Positions 25,368 through 33,374 of a DNA stretch of 54,408 bases are shown in pieces. A program made the translations under genes and the position numbers. Every line of letters starts with the position of its first letter. Within the stretch, counting starts at the first letter, position 1. This DNA comes from Candidatus Poribacteria bacterium. Its GTDB lineage: Bacteria; Poribacteria; WGA-4E; WGA-3G. The notes beneath the pieces are model-generated. The model did not search any database and had not been told where the DNA came from. It saw only the letters and a program-made list of their open reading frames with translations. Location: positions 1-54,408 of the forward strand of contig JAGWBV010000004.1 in assembly GCA_021295715.1 (NCBI GenBank). The letters are read 5' to 3'.

Positions 25368-26687
25368 ATGATTACATATATCAGGATGCAAAACTTCAAA
25401 TCTTGGCGAGATAGCGGTAACGTACCACTTGCACCATTGACAGGATTTTTTGGTACGAACAGCTCTGGTAAGAGTAGCCTTCTACAGATGCTGCTGTTGC
25501 TCAAGCAGACAGCAGAATGTTCAAATATAGACAAGGTTATTTTTTGGGGTGATAACACCTCTCTTGTCAATCTGGGTAGTTTTCGTGAAGTGATACATCG
25601 TCACCTATTCCAATCAAGCCTTGGGTTTGAATTTGCATGCAAACTTACCCATCCCCGTCCCCTCTATGAAATTCCTGAAGACGGTTCTCCGTGGCAGCAG
25701 ACTATAGATCGATTCGCCTTTGATAGTTTGATTCAAGTTGAAAATGGAAAATTAGTCGTAAAAAAACTCATGTACGGTCATAGCCCCAAAGGTGTTGCGG
25801 AAATAGTCTGGGAGGAAGGCAAGGCATCTTTCCCAAACCAGCACATAAACAAATACGAAATGGAACTGGAAACCTGTTACGGCATACTATCACAAGGAAC
25901 AAGCGAAACCGGAAAGTTTTTAAGGAAGTTTTCATCGGCATTTGAAGAATTGTTTTCTCATGTGTACTATCTTGGTCCAACCCGTGTGCATCCACGCCGT
26001 CTCTATCATTGGGAAAAGACACATCCGAAAGAGATAGATGTGTGGGGGAATGAAGCCGTTGACGCGCTACTCTCAGCGCGCGTCAGACAATTAACAACCG
26101 CTCACAATGGAAAAAAGGTCTCAATTGAGGAACGGATATCTAAATGGCTCCAAAAGATGGAACTTGCTCACTCCTTTTCGCTTGCCCCGCAAGGCTCTTT
26201 AGATGATAACAATTACGAAATCTGCATCCAAAAAACCCAGAACAGCTCAGAAGTCACGTTGGCAGATATGGGACATGGAGTTGCCGATTTGTTTCCACTG
26301 CTGGTTCATTGTTGCTATGTTCCGGAGGGGTCAACTCTGATTTTAGAACAACCGGGTATTCATCTGCATCCAAAAGCACAAGCTGATCTCGCGGATCTGT
26401 TGATAGAAGCTATCACGGAACGTAACCTCCAGATTTTGATAGAAAGCCACAGCGAACATCTTTTGACACGCCTGCAACTGCGGATTGCAGAGGGAAAAAT
26501 TCCTGTAAGTGAGACTGCGCTCTATTTCTGCGAAAATGAAAACGGGGTTTCCAGCATTAAACCATTGGACATTGATGAACTCGGTAACATAAAAAACTGG
26601 CCCAAAAACTTTTTCGGGGATGTGAGAGGAGATCTTGTTAAGATGACACGGGAACAAACGAAACGCCAAAAGAAAGCAGAGGGGTGA
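25368..26687 (+). CDS. AAA/ABC-type ATPase with DUF3696-like C terminus
   Basis: A 439-residue ATPase of the OLD/RecF-like (AAA_15/21) class. It opens with the typical start MITYIRMQNFKSW and a Walker A GTNSSGKS (29-36) followed by SLLQMLLLLKQ. The C-terminal half has a signature-like LADMGHGVADL and a Walker B region LILEQPGIHLHPKAQ. The usual LEQPE has become LEQPG here. An ESHSEHL switch segment and a DELGNIKNWPKNFF ending are as in DUF3696 proteins. It is translationally coupled to a PIN-like nuclease gene (TGATG overlap) under a strong promoter. Related ATPase-plus-effector pairs are often antiphage or plasmid-control modules; that role here is inference. Confidence 0.85.
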   Translation: MITYIRMQNFKSWRDSGNVPLAPLTGFFGTNSSGKSSLLQMLLLLKQTAECSNIDKVIFWGDNTSLVNLGSFREVIHRHLFQSSLGFEFACKLTHPRPLYEIPEDGSPWQQTIDRFAFDSLIQVENGKLVVKKLMYGHSPKGVAEIVWEEGKASFPNQHINKYEMELETCYGILSQGTSETGKFLRKFSSAFEELFSHVYYLGPTRVHPRRLYHWEKTHPKEIDVWGNEAVDALLSARVRQLTTAHNGKKVSIEERISKWLQKMELAHSFSLAPQGSLDDNNYEICIQKTQNSSEVTLADMGHGVADLFPLLVHCCYVPEGSTLILEQPGIHLHPKAQADLADLLIEAITERNLQILIESHSEHLLTRLQLRIAEGKIPVSETALYFCENENGVSSIKPLDIDELGNIKNWPKNFFGDVRGDLVKMTREQTKRQKKAEG

Positions 26688-27223
26688 TGAAGGCTGTTGT
26701 TATAGATACAAACGTTATTTTAGTCGCAAAGGGGAGGTCTGAACAAGCGTGGTCTGAGTGTGTAAGTTCATGTCGAGAGAGACTAAACCAAATTATTGAG
26801 GGAGCGGAGAAGATAATTATTGATGATAATCGAGCAATTCTTGGCGAGTACATAGATTATCTTGAAGATGACAACTTAACCACAGATGAGCGGATCAACG
26901 GACACTTTTTGGAATGGTTTATTCGCAATTATACCAATACAGAACAGTGCGTGCAGGTAACAATTACACCGATTCAGGATGGACGAGGTTTTGAAGAGTT
27001 TCCAGACGATCCAGAACTCAGTGACTTTGATCCAGACGACAGGAAATTTATTGCCGTGGCAGTCGCTTACGAAAACAAGCATCAGCAGAAATCTCCTATC
27101 TTGCAAGCAGTAGACAGCCAATGGTACGGATTCCGTGAGTTGTTCGTTCAGAATGGTTTGATAGTTGAATTTGTCTGTGAGGAAAACATTCGCTACTTGT
27201 ATGAAAGACGGCAGGAAAACTGA
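26687..27223 (+). CDS. PIN-like nuclease partner of the AAA ATPase
   Basis: The 178-residue protein begins MKAVVIDTNVIL, the first strand of a PIN domain with D7. Further acidic positions fit the nuclease quartet: E54 in ILGEYIDY, D117/D118 in DPDDRKFIAVA, and D143 in AVDSQWYGF. PIN proteins cut RNA, less often DNA. The start is the ATG at 26687, which overlaps the ATPase stop (TGATG) and has AGAGGGG just upstream; a GTG at 26684 is the alternative. The protein is longer than VapC toxins (about 130), with an insert at about 60-110. No antitoxin gene is next to it, so the ATPase is the likely controller. Confidence 0.75.
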   Translation: MKAVVIDTNVILVAKGRSEQAWSECVSSCRERLNQIIEGAEKIIIDDNRAILGEYIDYLEDDNLTTDERINGHFLEWFIRNYTNTEQCVQVTITPIQDGRGFEEFPDDPELSDFDPDDRKFIAVAVAYENKHQQKSPILQAVDSQWYGFRELFVQNGLIVEFVCEENIRYLYERRQEN

Positions 27224-27340
27224 AATCTAATGTGATTTCTTATTTTTTACGCACTTCTAAGCTTAAATTATAAACTTGCCTTATTTTATTCTACGTTGAC
27301 AACTACGATAAAATTTACAATTACTCAGACCTTGTAGATA

Positions 27341-27361
27341 GGCGAGGTTAGAAACCTCGCC
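27341..27361. repeat. REP-like hairpin
   Basis: A 9-bp perfect stem GGCGAGGTT/AACCTCGCC with a 3-nt loop, between the PIN and potB genes. It has the same core (GGTT-loop-AACC) as the ends of the 14912-15161 element, but the outer pairs are changed together, so pairing is kept. Confidence 0.6.
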
Positions 27362-27399
27362 AGCGGCAGTTTGGGTTTTGTTACCCATTCCAAGAGAAT

Positions 27400-28257
27400 A
27401 TGCGTCGTAACTACCACCTCCTTATCCTTCTTTTCCCCGTTGTATTCTGGCTTGTCTGTTTCTTTCTGCTTCCACTTGTATCCGTATTCATTTATAGCTT
27501 CATAGAGCGCGGCACTTATGGCGGGGTGCGGTGGAATTTCACACCGGAAAACTACCAACGCCTGTTCGATGGACTCTATCTCGGTATCCTCTGGCGTTCG
27601 GTATCAACAGCGTTGGTCTGCACCGCGATCTGTTTACTCTTTGGTTATCCCTTCGCTTATTATCTTGCACGCTACAAACCCAAACATAGAAATGTTTTGT
27701 TACTGCTCGTCGTCGTCCCGTTTTGGACGAACTTCCTCATACGGACCTACGCGTGGATACTGATATTGCGGACGGAAGGACTCCTGAACAGCCTCTTTGG
27801 AGCAGTCGTTCCGAATTGGAGTCCGTTAGAGCTCCTGAACACACCTCTCGCCGTGCAGATAGGACTTGTCTACGGATACCTACCCTTCATGATACTCCCA
27901 CTGTATGCGGCTTTGGAGCAATTAGATGTGTCACTGTTAGAAGCCGCACAAGACTTAGGTGCGTCGCCGAGGCGCGCGTTCTGGCACATAACCGTGCCAC
28001 TCAGTCTGCCCGGTATCCTCGCGGGATCCATGCTGGTCTTCATTCCAACCGTAGGTGCGTTTCTAACACCGGATCTCCTCGGTGGTGGAAAAGTGAGTTA
28101 TATCGGGAACGTCATTGAGCGGCAATTCAAAACGGCACGAGATTGGCCCTTCGGCTCTGCACTCTCGTTCATGCTAATGGGCATCGTGCTGGTCGGGACT
28201 GTGCTATATTTCCGCGCGCTACAACAGAATGAGGGGCAACCTGACAGTCCCCCTTAG
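27400..28257 (+). CDS. potB: ABC transporter permease, spermidine/putrescine type (PotB)
   Basis: A 285-residue inner-membrane protein with six predicted helices. The EAA motif that docks the ATPase is clear (EAAQDLGASPRRAFWHITVPLSLPGI, about 187-212). The order of helices and the N-terminal FFLLPLVSVFIYSF segment match PotB/PotH of polyamine importers. With PotC it forms the membrane channel. No ATPase (potA) or binding protein (potD) gene is next to it: the flanks are a PIN-like gene and alr. Those parts must be encoded elsewhere, or they have been lost. Confidence 0.88.
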   Translation: MRRNYHLLILLFPVVFWLVCFFLLPLVSVFIYSFIERGTYGGVRWNFTPENYQRLFDGLYLGILWRSVSTALVCTAICLLFGYPFAYYLARYKPKHRNVLLLLVVVPFWTNFLIRTYAWILILRTEGLLNSLFGAVVPNWSPLELLNTPLAVQIGLVYGYLPFMILPLYAALEQLDVSLLEAAQDLGASPRRAFWHITVPLSLPGILAGSMLVFIPTVGAFLTPDLLGGGKVSYIGNVIERQFKTARDWPFGSALSFMLMGIVLVGTVLYFRALQQNEGQPDSPP

Positions 28258-28316
28258 TGAAAAATTAAGTAGCCTGCAACAATACGCAGAAATACTTTCT
28301 TCGCATTGGATTTTAG

Positions 28317-28392
28317 CGTTTGCAAAAACACGCGGGCGGATTTAAGGAAGGCACGCCAAATGCCCAAATCCACATTGTTCTTCCGCAAGGTA
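28317..28392 (+). promoter_or_regulatory. Leader element copy at the start of potC
   Basis: The hairpin at 28318-28337 (G-C, three G-U pairs, then G-C and C-G; 8-nt loop) is followed by exactly 45 nt (28338-28382) and CCGCAAGGTA (28383-28392). The linker start GGATTTAAGGAAGGCACG resembles that of the copy at 51483-51559. The ATG usually chosen for potC (28360) lies inside this element. At the distance used by the other copies stands an in-frame ATT (28402) instead of ATG. Confidence 0.5.
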
Positions 28393-29178
28393 AAATTAAA
28401 AATTCTTGAAGCCAACATCGGGTTGGTTTACCTCTTTTTATATATGCCGATCTTCGCGGTTGTGGTGTTCTCATTCAACAGTGGCGAACAGATATCAGTT
28501 TGGGAAGGCTTCACGTTCAGCTGGTATGCGAGACTATTTGAGGATGCAGCGTTGTGGCGGGCATGTCGTAATAGTTTGATGGTAGCGGGTGTTGCGACTG
28601 TTATAGCGACCGTTATCGGGACAGCGGCTGCACTCGCTATAGAGCGACACCGCTTCCGTTTCCGATCCGCACTTGTCCGAACACTTTACCTCCCAATCAT
28701 TATTCCAGACATCGTGTTGGCGATTGCGTTATTAACCTTTTACGTGCAAGTCAGGATTCCACTCGGCTTAATCACTGTCATCATCGCACACGCTGTTTTC
28801 AACATCGCCTATGTTACGATTGTTGTGCGAGCGCGCTTGCAAGGCTACGATCACACCTTAGAAGAAGCAGCCCGCGACCTCGGTGCGAACGAATGGCAGA
28901 CCTTTTGGCGGATAACACTCCCTCTGATCGCCCCCGGAATTATCGGAGGTGCATTGCTCGCCTTCACGCTCTCTATTGATGACTTCGTTATCACGTTCTT
29001 TACCGCTGGTGTGGGTTATACGACGCTCTCTGTGCATATCTATTCGCTACTGAAATTCGGGATTACACCGAAGATTAATGCCATCTCAACGATGTTGCTG
29101 GCGAACTCAATTGTATTTATCCTGTTATTCCTGTGGTTCCAAGGCGGTGCGACCGCTTCCGAAAAACAGAAGACATAA
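28360..29178 (+). CDS. potC: ABC transporter permease, spermidine/putrescine type (PotC)
   Basis: A 272-residue inner-membrane protein with six helices and the EAA motif (EEAARDLGANEWQTFWRITLPLIAPGI). The N-terminal LVYLFLYMPIFAVVVFSFN is typical of PotC/PotI. It pairs with PotB to import polyamines. The start is uncertain. The ATG at 28360 has AAGGAAGG 8 nt upstream, but the leader element points to the in-frame ATT at 28402, and a TTG at 28306 is also open. The first 14 residues from 28360 (MPKSTLFFRKVKLK) would be unusual but harmless. The gene follows potB by about 100 bp. Confidence 0.86.
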   Translation: MPKSTLFFRKVKLKILEANIGLVYLFLYMPIFAVVVFSFNSGEQISVWEGFTFSWYARLFEDAALWRACRNSLMVAGVATVIATVIGTAAALAIERHRFRFRSALVRTLYLPIIIPDIVLAIALLTFYVQVRIPLGLITVIIAHAVFNIAYVTIVVRARLQGYDHTLEEAARDLGANEWQTFWRITLPLIAPGIIGGALLAFTLSIDDFVITFFTAGVGYTTLSVHIYSLLKFGITPKINAISTMLLANSIVFILLFLWFQGGATASEKQKT

Positions 29179-29230
29179 TAAGACGACTATTGGTGAAGAT
29201 TTGAAACCATTCGTAAATTTGTGTCAGTTG

Positions 29231-29239
29231 TGGTATAAT
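29231..29239 (+). promoter_or_regulatory. Extended -10 promoter of alr
   Basis: TGGTATAAT gives a TG-N extended -10 with a perfect TATAAT (29234-29239), 33 nt before the alr ATG. The -35 region is poor, as expected for this promoter class. Confidence 0.5.
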
Positions 29240-29271
29240 TTTTGTGTTGACGCAGCAAGGTAACAAACAAC

Positions 29272-30387
29272 ATGCCCTATTTCCGAACACACACAGAAAT
29301 TGATCTGCTGGCAATCAAACATAATGCTGAAGCAATCAAGAGACACACAGGTAAACAGTTGATTGCCGTCGTGAAAGCAGATGCTTATGGTCATGGTGCA
29401 GTGCCTGTAGCAGAAACGCTGTGTCCAGTTGCTGATATGTTTGCAGTCGCAACGGTTGAAGAAGGAATCGCACTCCGTCAAGCGGGTATTCACAAACCGA
29501 TTCTTATCCTCTTTAGTTGCTTGCCTACACAGGTTGAACAGATCGTTGAATTGAGTCTGATACCAACGATAGGGGATTGGGAATTCGCCAGCGCATTGAA
29601 CGCAGTCTCTTCAGAGGTCACACCTACGAAAGTTCACATCAATGTGAACACTGGAATGAATCGGAGTGGTGTGTACTGGACGGAAGCACAGCAGTTTCTG
29701 AGGAGATTGAAGACACTCCCACGACTTGAAGTCGAAGGTCTTTTTACACACCTTGCCACCGCGGACGAGGCAGATAAAAGTTTTGTTTCTGTTCAGCTAA
29801 ATCGGTTGTCATCTCTGCTTGCGGACAATAACGGGAAAATGATGCACACGGCGAACAGTGCAGCGTCGCTGGCGGTGCCTGAATCCCACTTCGATGCCGT
29901 CCGTCCCGGTTTGAGTCTATACGGTATCTATCCCGCAACTGAAAAACCTATCGCATTAAAACCTGCACTTACATGGAAGACACATATCGGTTGGACAGGC
30001 TCTATTTCAGAAGGCGAAGGTGTCAGCTACGGGTTGACATACACAGCGCCCTATCAAACCCGCGTGGCAACGGTGCAAATAGGCTACGGTGACGGTTATC
30101 CGCGCTCGCTCTCTGGTATCGGCGAGGTGTTGATTGCTGGGATGCGTCGTCCGATTATTGGGAAGGTTTGCATGGATGTGAGTGTGGTGCAGTTGGAACC
30201 TTCAGACGAGGTATCTATTGGTAATGAAGTCGTGCTGATCGGTAAGCAGGGAAACGAAGAAATTACGGTTGATGAAATTGCCCAGTGCTCTGGAACAATT
30301 CCCTATGAAATCTTAACGCAGATAGGTCCGCGTGTAAAAAGAACCTTTCGTCCCGCTGTTTCTAACAACGAACACTACTTAAAATGA
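29272..30387 (+). CDS. alr: Alanine racemase
   Basis: The 371-residue PLP enzyme has normal length. The Schiff-base lysine is K35 in VVKADAYGHG, and the opposite-face catalytic Tyr lies in GVSYGLTY. The RPGLSLYG and CMDVSVV segments of the family are intact. It makes D-alanine for peptidoglycan in the cytoplasm. The gene has its own extended -10 promoter and starts behind GCAAGG. The restriction-modification pair follows 50 bp later on the same strand and could share its transcript. Confidence 0.96.
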   Translation: MPYFRTHTEIDLLAIKHNAEAIKRHTGKQLIAVVKADAYGHGAVPVAETLCPVADMFAVATVEEGIALRQAGIHKPILILFSCLPTQVEQIVELSLIPTIGDWEFASALNAVSSEVTPTKVHINVNTGMNRSGVYWTEAQQFLRRLKTLPRLEVEGLFTHLATADEADKSFVSVQLNRLSSLLADNNGKMMHTANSAASLAVPESHFDAVRPGLSLYGIYPATEKPIALKPALTWKTHIGWTGSISEGEGVSYGLTYTAPYQTRVATVQIGYGDGYPRSLSGIGEVLIAGMRRPIIGKVCMDVSVVQLEPSDEVSIGNEVVLIGKQGNEEITVDEIAQCSGTIPYEILTQIGPRVKRTFRPAVSNNEHYLK

Positions 30388-30437
30388 ATAGTATGGTCTG
30401 AGGCAATCATTCGTAACCTGCTCTAACGTGGAGGCAT

Positions 30438-31583
30438 TTGATGGGGACACTCTTTTTGAAAGGCTTCATAAGAGATGCAACATATACACCGTATCTTAAC
30501 CCAGAGAGATTTGAAGCGTATGATATACCGCAATTTGATGTGAACCAAGCGCAGGCGTATGGACTAATTGATTTGGGAACATCAGGAAATAATCTGGCTT
30601 TTTCAAAATGGGTTTCGCCGAAACGGACACGCTCTTACCCCTTCGCACGGATTTATAACACATTCCACTTCAATACAAAAAAGGTTACAATCATTCCAAT
30701 TATCAAAGATGAGGGAGCGGGTACGCAGAATAATGACAGGATTAACTTTATCACATTCTCATGGATGAATCTCCTGAATATCTACATTATCTTAGCGTGG
30801 TATGAAGATGCAGAGAGGAAACCAGAGACAACCGACCGAATCACTAATCAGATCATGAATGTTCGGAGTGTCCGCGAAAAATTGCTTGATGTGAGTCGGT
30901 ATCAGATGACCGCGCTACATTGGAACACGACACACTTTGAGAAAGACTTTGAGTCAATTTACCTGAACGCAGTTGATGGATACAAGAAAATATCTCAGGA
31001 GAGAAACGTCGCCGTTCACAGTCCCAAAAATCACCTACAGACCCTTGAAAAATTTAAGGTAGACGGTCATTTCAGTTTAGTATCCTTTAAAGAGGCAAGT
31101 CTCCCACGCTCCTACGAAGCCGCCCATAGAGAATCCATAACAACGCATGTCTTAGAATCTCTTGAAGAAAATACTAAAGGCGTTTTCGACATCTCAAACT
31201 ATCTTGGTGGGCAGTATTTTTTAACCGCTGATGAAGTTTACTGGGAGAATGACCAGTTAGTTATACAAGAATCTAAAAACAGTAGCAAAGGAAAACTTCC
31301 GTCTGAAGATGACATCAAAGACGGTCTGTTCAAATTGATTCTTTTTGCGAATATGGAAGAAGTGGCAATTGATGAAAAAACAAATATCGAGTTTACCACC
31401 CGATTGAAATTAACAGGGAATCTTATCGGTAGTTTACTCCTGCCGTGCGTTACAGAGGATGTGTACAATTTCTGTGCAGAAAATCGTTTGACCCAAACAT
31501 ATCAAAAAAGACTCATCTCACTCAATCAAGAAGCAAGTGAAAACAAGAAATTACAAATATGGATAACAGGTCGTCATGCGTAA
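30438..31583 (+). CDS. Probable type II restriction endonuclease (PD-(D/E)XK-like)
   Basis: A 381-residue protein with no family I can name from the first 240 residues. A PD-(D/E)XK-like signature is visible late in the protein: D264/E265 at ADEVYW, then the E277-S-K279 of VIQESKNSSKGK at the end of the next strand. The decisive evidence is context. Its last 8 bp overlap a DNA adenine methylase gene, the usual arrangement of a type II pair. It would cut unmethylated DNA at the methylase's site. The start is behind GTGGAGG. The function is inferred; it could also be a nuclease of a modification-dependent system. Confidence 0.65.
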   Translation: MMGTLFLKGFIRDATYTPYLNPERFEAYDIPQFDVNQAQAYGLIDLGTSGNNLAFSKWVSPKRTRSYPFARIYNTFHFNTKKVTIIPIIKDEGAGTQNNDRINFITFSWMNLLNIYIILAWYEDAERKPETTDRITNQIMNVRSVREKLLDVSRYQMTALHWNTTHFEKDFESIYLNAVDGYKKISQERNVAVHSPKNHLQTLEKFKVDGHFSLVSFKEASLPRSYEAAHRESITTHVLESLEENTKGVFDISNYLGGQYFLTADEVYWENDQLVIQESKNSSKGKLPSEDDIKDGLFKLILFANMEEVAIDEKTNIEFTTRLKLTGNLIGSLLLPCVTEDVYNFCAENRLTQTYQKRLISLNQEASENKKLQIWITGRHA

Positions 31584-32412
31584 ATTAGCGAAAAGTCCAC
31601 TACGATATCCCGGTGGTAAATCACGTGCTCTAAAACAGATTCTGCCGCTGATTCCGGCGAATATATCGGAATTTCGCGAACCTTTCGTTGGCGGAGGTTC
31701 GGTCTTTTTTGCAATCCGAAGTCTTTTTCAAAGCCATATCAAGTCCTATTGGATTAACGACCTTAATTATGACCTCTACTGCTTCTGGAAACAGGTAAGA
31801 GATCATGGGTCCAGCTTAGTTGACGCACTCAGAGAGAAACGCACAACTTCGACAAACGGGCGAAACTTATTTGAAGAATTAACAAAAACGAAAGATGAAC
31901 TGAACCAAAACCGAGAACTCCTCTGCGAGTTTCAACGGGCTGTACGCTTCTTTGTGCTCAATCGCATTACCTTTTCTGGCACAGTGGATTCTGGAGGGTA
32001 TTCACAATCCGCTTACGAGAAGCGTTTTACGGATTCATCTATTGAACGTGTGAAAAACATTTGTCCATATCTTTCCGGAGTCAAAATCACGAATGGAGAT
32101 TATACCAATTCACTTTTCCAAGACGGAGACCCCGACGTATTTATTTTTCTCGATCCGCCCTACTGGAAGGCAACTGAATCAAAACTATACGGTGTGAGAG
32201 GCACACTACACACTACTTTTGATCACGTAAAATTCGCTGAAAATATACGAAAGTGTCCACACAGGTGGTTGATTACATACGACGACTCGCCCGTCATCAG
32301 GGAACTCTTTGATTTCGCTGAAATTCAGGAATGGACGTTACAATACGGGATGAACAATTACCGAAAAGAGAACGCGGCAAAAGGGAAAGAATTGTTTATC
32401 AGAAATTACTAA
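31576..32412 (+). CDS. DNA adenine-N6 methyltransferase, D12 (Dam-like) class
   Basis: The 278-residue enzyme has the order of motifs of the alpha class: LRYPGGKSRAL at 9-19 (motif X), FREPFVGGGSVFF at 33-45 (motif I, SAM binding) and DPPY at 193-196 (motif IV, catalytic). The target domain between them is short. It transfers a methyl group from SAM to adenine N6; the recognition site cannot be read from sequence. The gene overlaps the putative endonuclease gene by 8 bp, so it is the protective half of a restriction-modification pair rather than an orphan Dam. Confidence 0.92.
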   Translation: MRKLAKSPLRYPGGKSRALKQILPLIPANISEFREPFVGGGSVFFAIRSLFQSHIKSYWINDLNYDLYCFWKQVRDHGSSLVDALREKRTTSTNGRNLFEELTKTKDELNQNRELLCEFQRAVRFFVLNRITFSGTVDSGGYSQSAYEKRFTDSSIERVKNICPYLSGVKITNGDYTNSLFQDGDPDVFIFLDPPYWKATESKLYGVRGTLHTTFDHVKFAENIRKCPHRWLITYDDSPVIRELFDFAEIQEWTLQYGMNNYRKENAAKGKELFIRNY

Positions 32413-32450
32413 ATTATTTTTTCCTTTTTATTTAGGGTCAATCTGTAAAT

Positions 32451-33374
32451 ATGTTGATTGAAGTAAAAAATGTCTCACTTTCATTTGGGACGACAACCGC
32501 CTTAGACAACCTTTCATTACAGGTCCAAGGCGGCGCTGTCGGTTTACTCGGACCGAATGGTGCGGGGAAAAGCACACTGATTAAGACACTCCTCGGTTTC
32601 GTCAAGCCGAACGAAGGCACAGCCACTGTATTTGGTTTGGATGTACAAGCGAACCCATTTGAAATTCGGAAACAGATTGGGTACATGCCGGAAGACGAAT
32701 GTTTGATACCGGGTATGAACGCTGTCCAACTCGTATCTTATGCCGGAGAACTCTGTGGAATGCCGAGACGCGATGCGCTGCAACGCGCACACGAGGTGCT
32801 TTATTACGTCGGTTTAGATGAAGAACGGTATCGAACCGTGGATGGATACTCCACAGGTATGAAACAACGTGTGAAGTTAGCACAAGCCCTGGTCCATGAT
32901 CCGACACTCTTACTTCTTGATGAACCAACAAATGGGATGGATACAAGCAGTAGAGAAGAGATGCTCGAACTCGTCAAAGATATAGCGACCGACAAAAACA
33001 TCAACGTCATCTTGTCCTCACATCTGCTCCCCGATGTGGAATTCGCATGTCAAGAGATAATTGCCCTATCACACGGGAGTGTTGCTATTCAAGGACAGAT
33101 AGAGGAACTCAAAGAGAACAAAGGACACTCTTTCGATCTGAAGATAGTCGGTGACAGTAAGGCTTATATCACCACTTTGGAACGCCACAATTTTCAGGTT
33201 GAACTGCATCCCGATAAACGCCTGCGCGTTACGTCGGCACGTCAGGATCAGACAGAAACAACATTTTTCTTCAAACTTGCTTACGATACAGGTGTCCAAC
33301 TTCGCCAACTTCGTGGGGTGAAACATACGTTGGAGGATATTTTCGCTGAGGTGATGAGTGTGGATTCACAATAG
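32451..33374 (+). CDS. ABC transporter ATP-binding protein (ABC-2 exporter type)
   Basis: The 307-residue ATPase carries Walker A GPNGAGKST (about 36-44), a signature YSTGMKQRVKLAQAL, Walker B LLLLDEPTNGMD and the switch His in SSHLL. The C-terminal 80 residues are an added beta-rich domain, as in CcmA/NatA/drrA-like exporters. Such proteins normally pair with an ABC-2 permease, but the next gene encodes a probable outer-membrane beta-barrel whose GTG start lies 17 bp inside this gene. The permease is not in the window. The transported substrate is unknown. Confidence 0.9.
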   Translation: MLIEVKNVSLSFGTTTALDNLSLQVQGGAVGLLGPNGAGKSTLIKTLLGFVKPNEGTATVFGLDVQANPFEIRKQIGYMPEDECLIPGMNAVQLVSYAGELCGMPRRDALQRAHEVLYYVGLDEERYRTVDGYSTGMKQRVKLAQALVHDPTLLLLDEPTNGMDTSSREEMLELVKDIATDKNINVILSSHLLPDVEFACQEIIALSHGSVAIQGQIEELKENKGHSFDLKIVGDSKAYITTLERHNFQVELHPDKRLRVTSARQDQTETTFFFKLAYDTGVQLRQLRGVKHTLEDIFAEVMSVDSQ

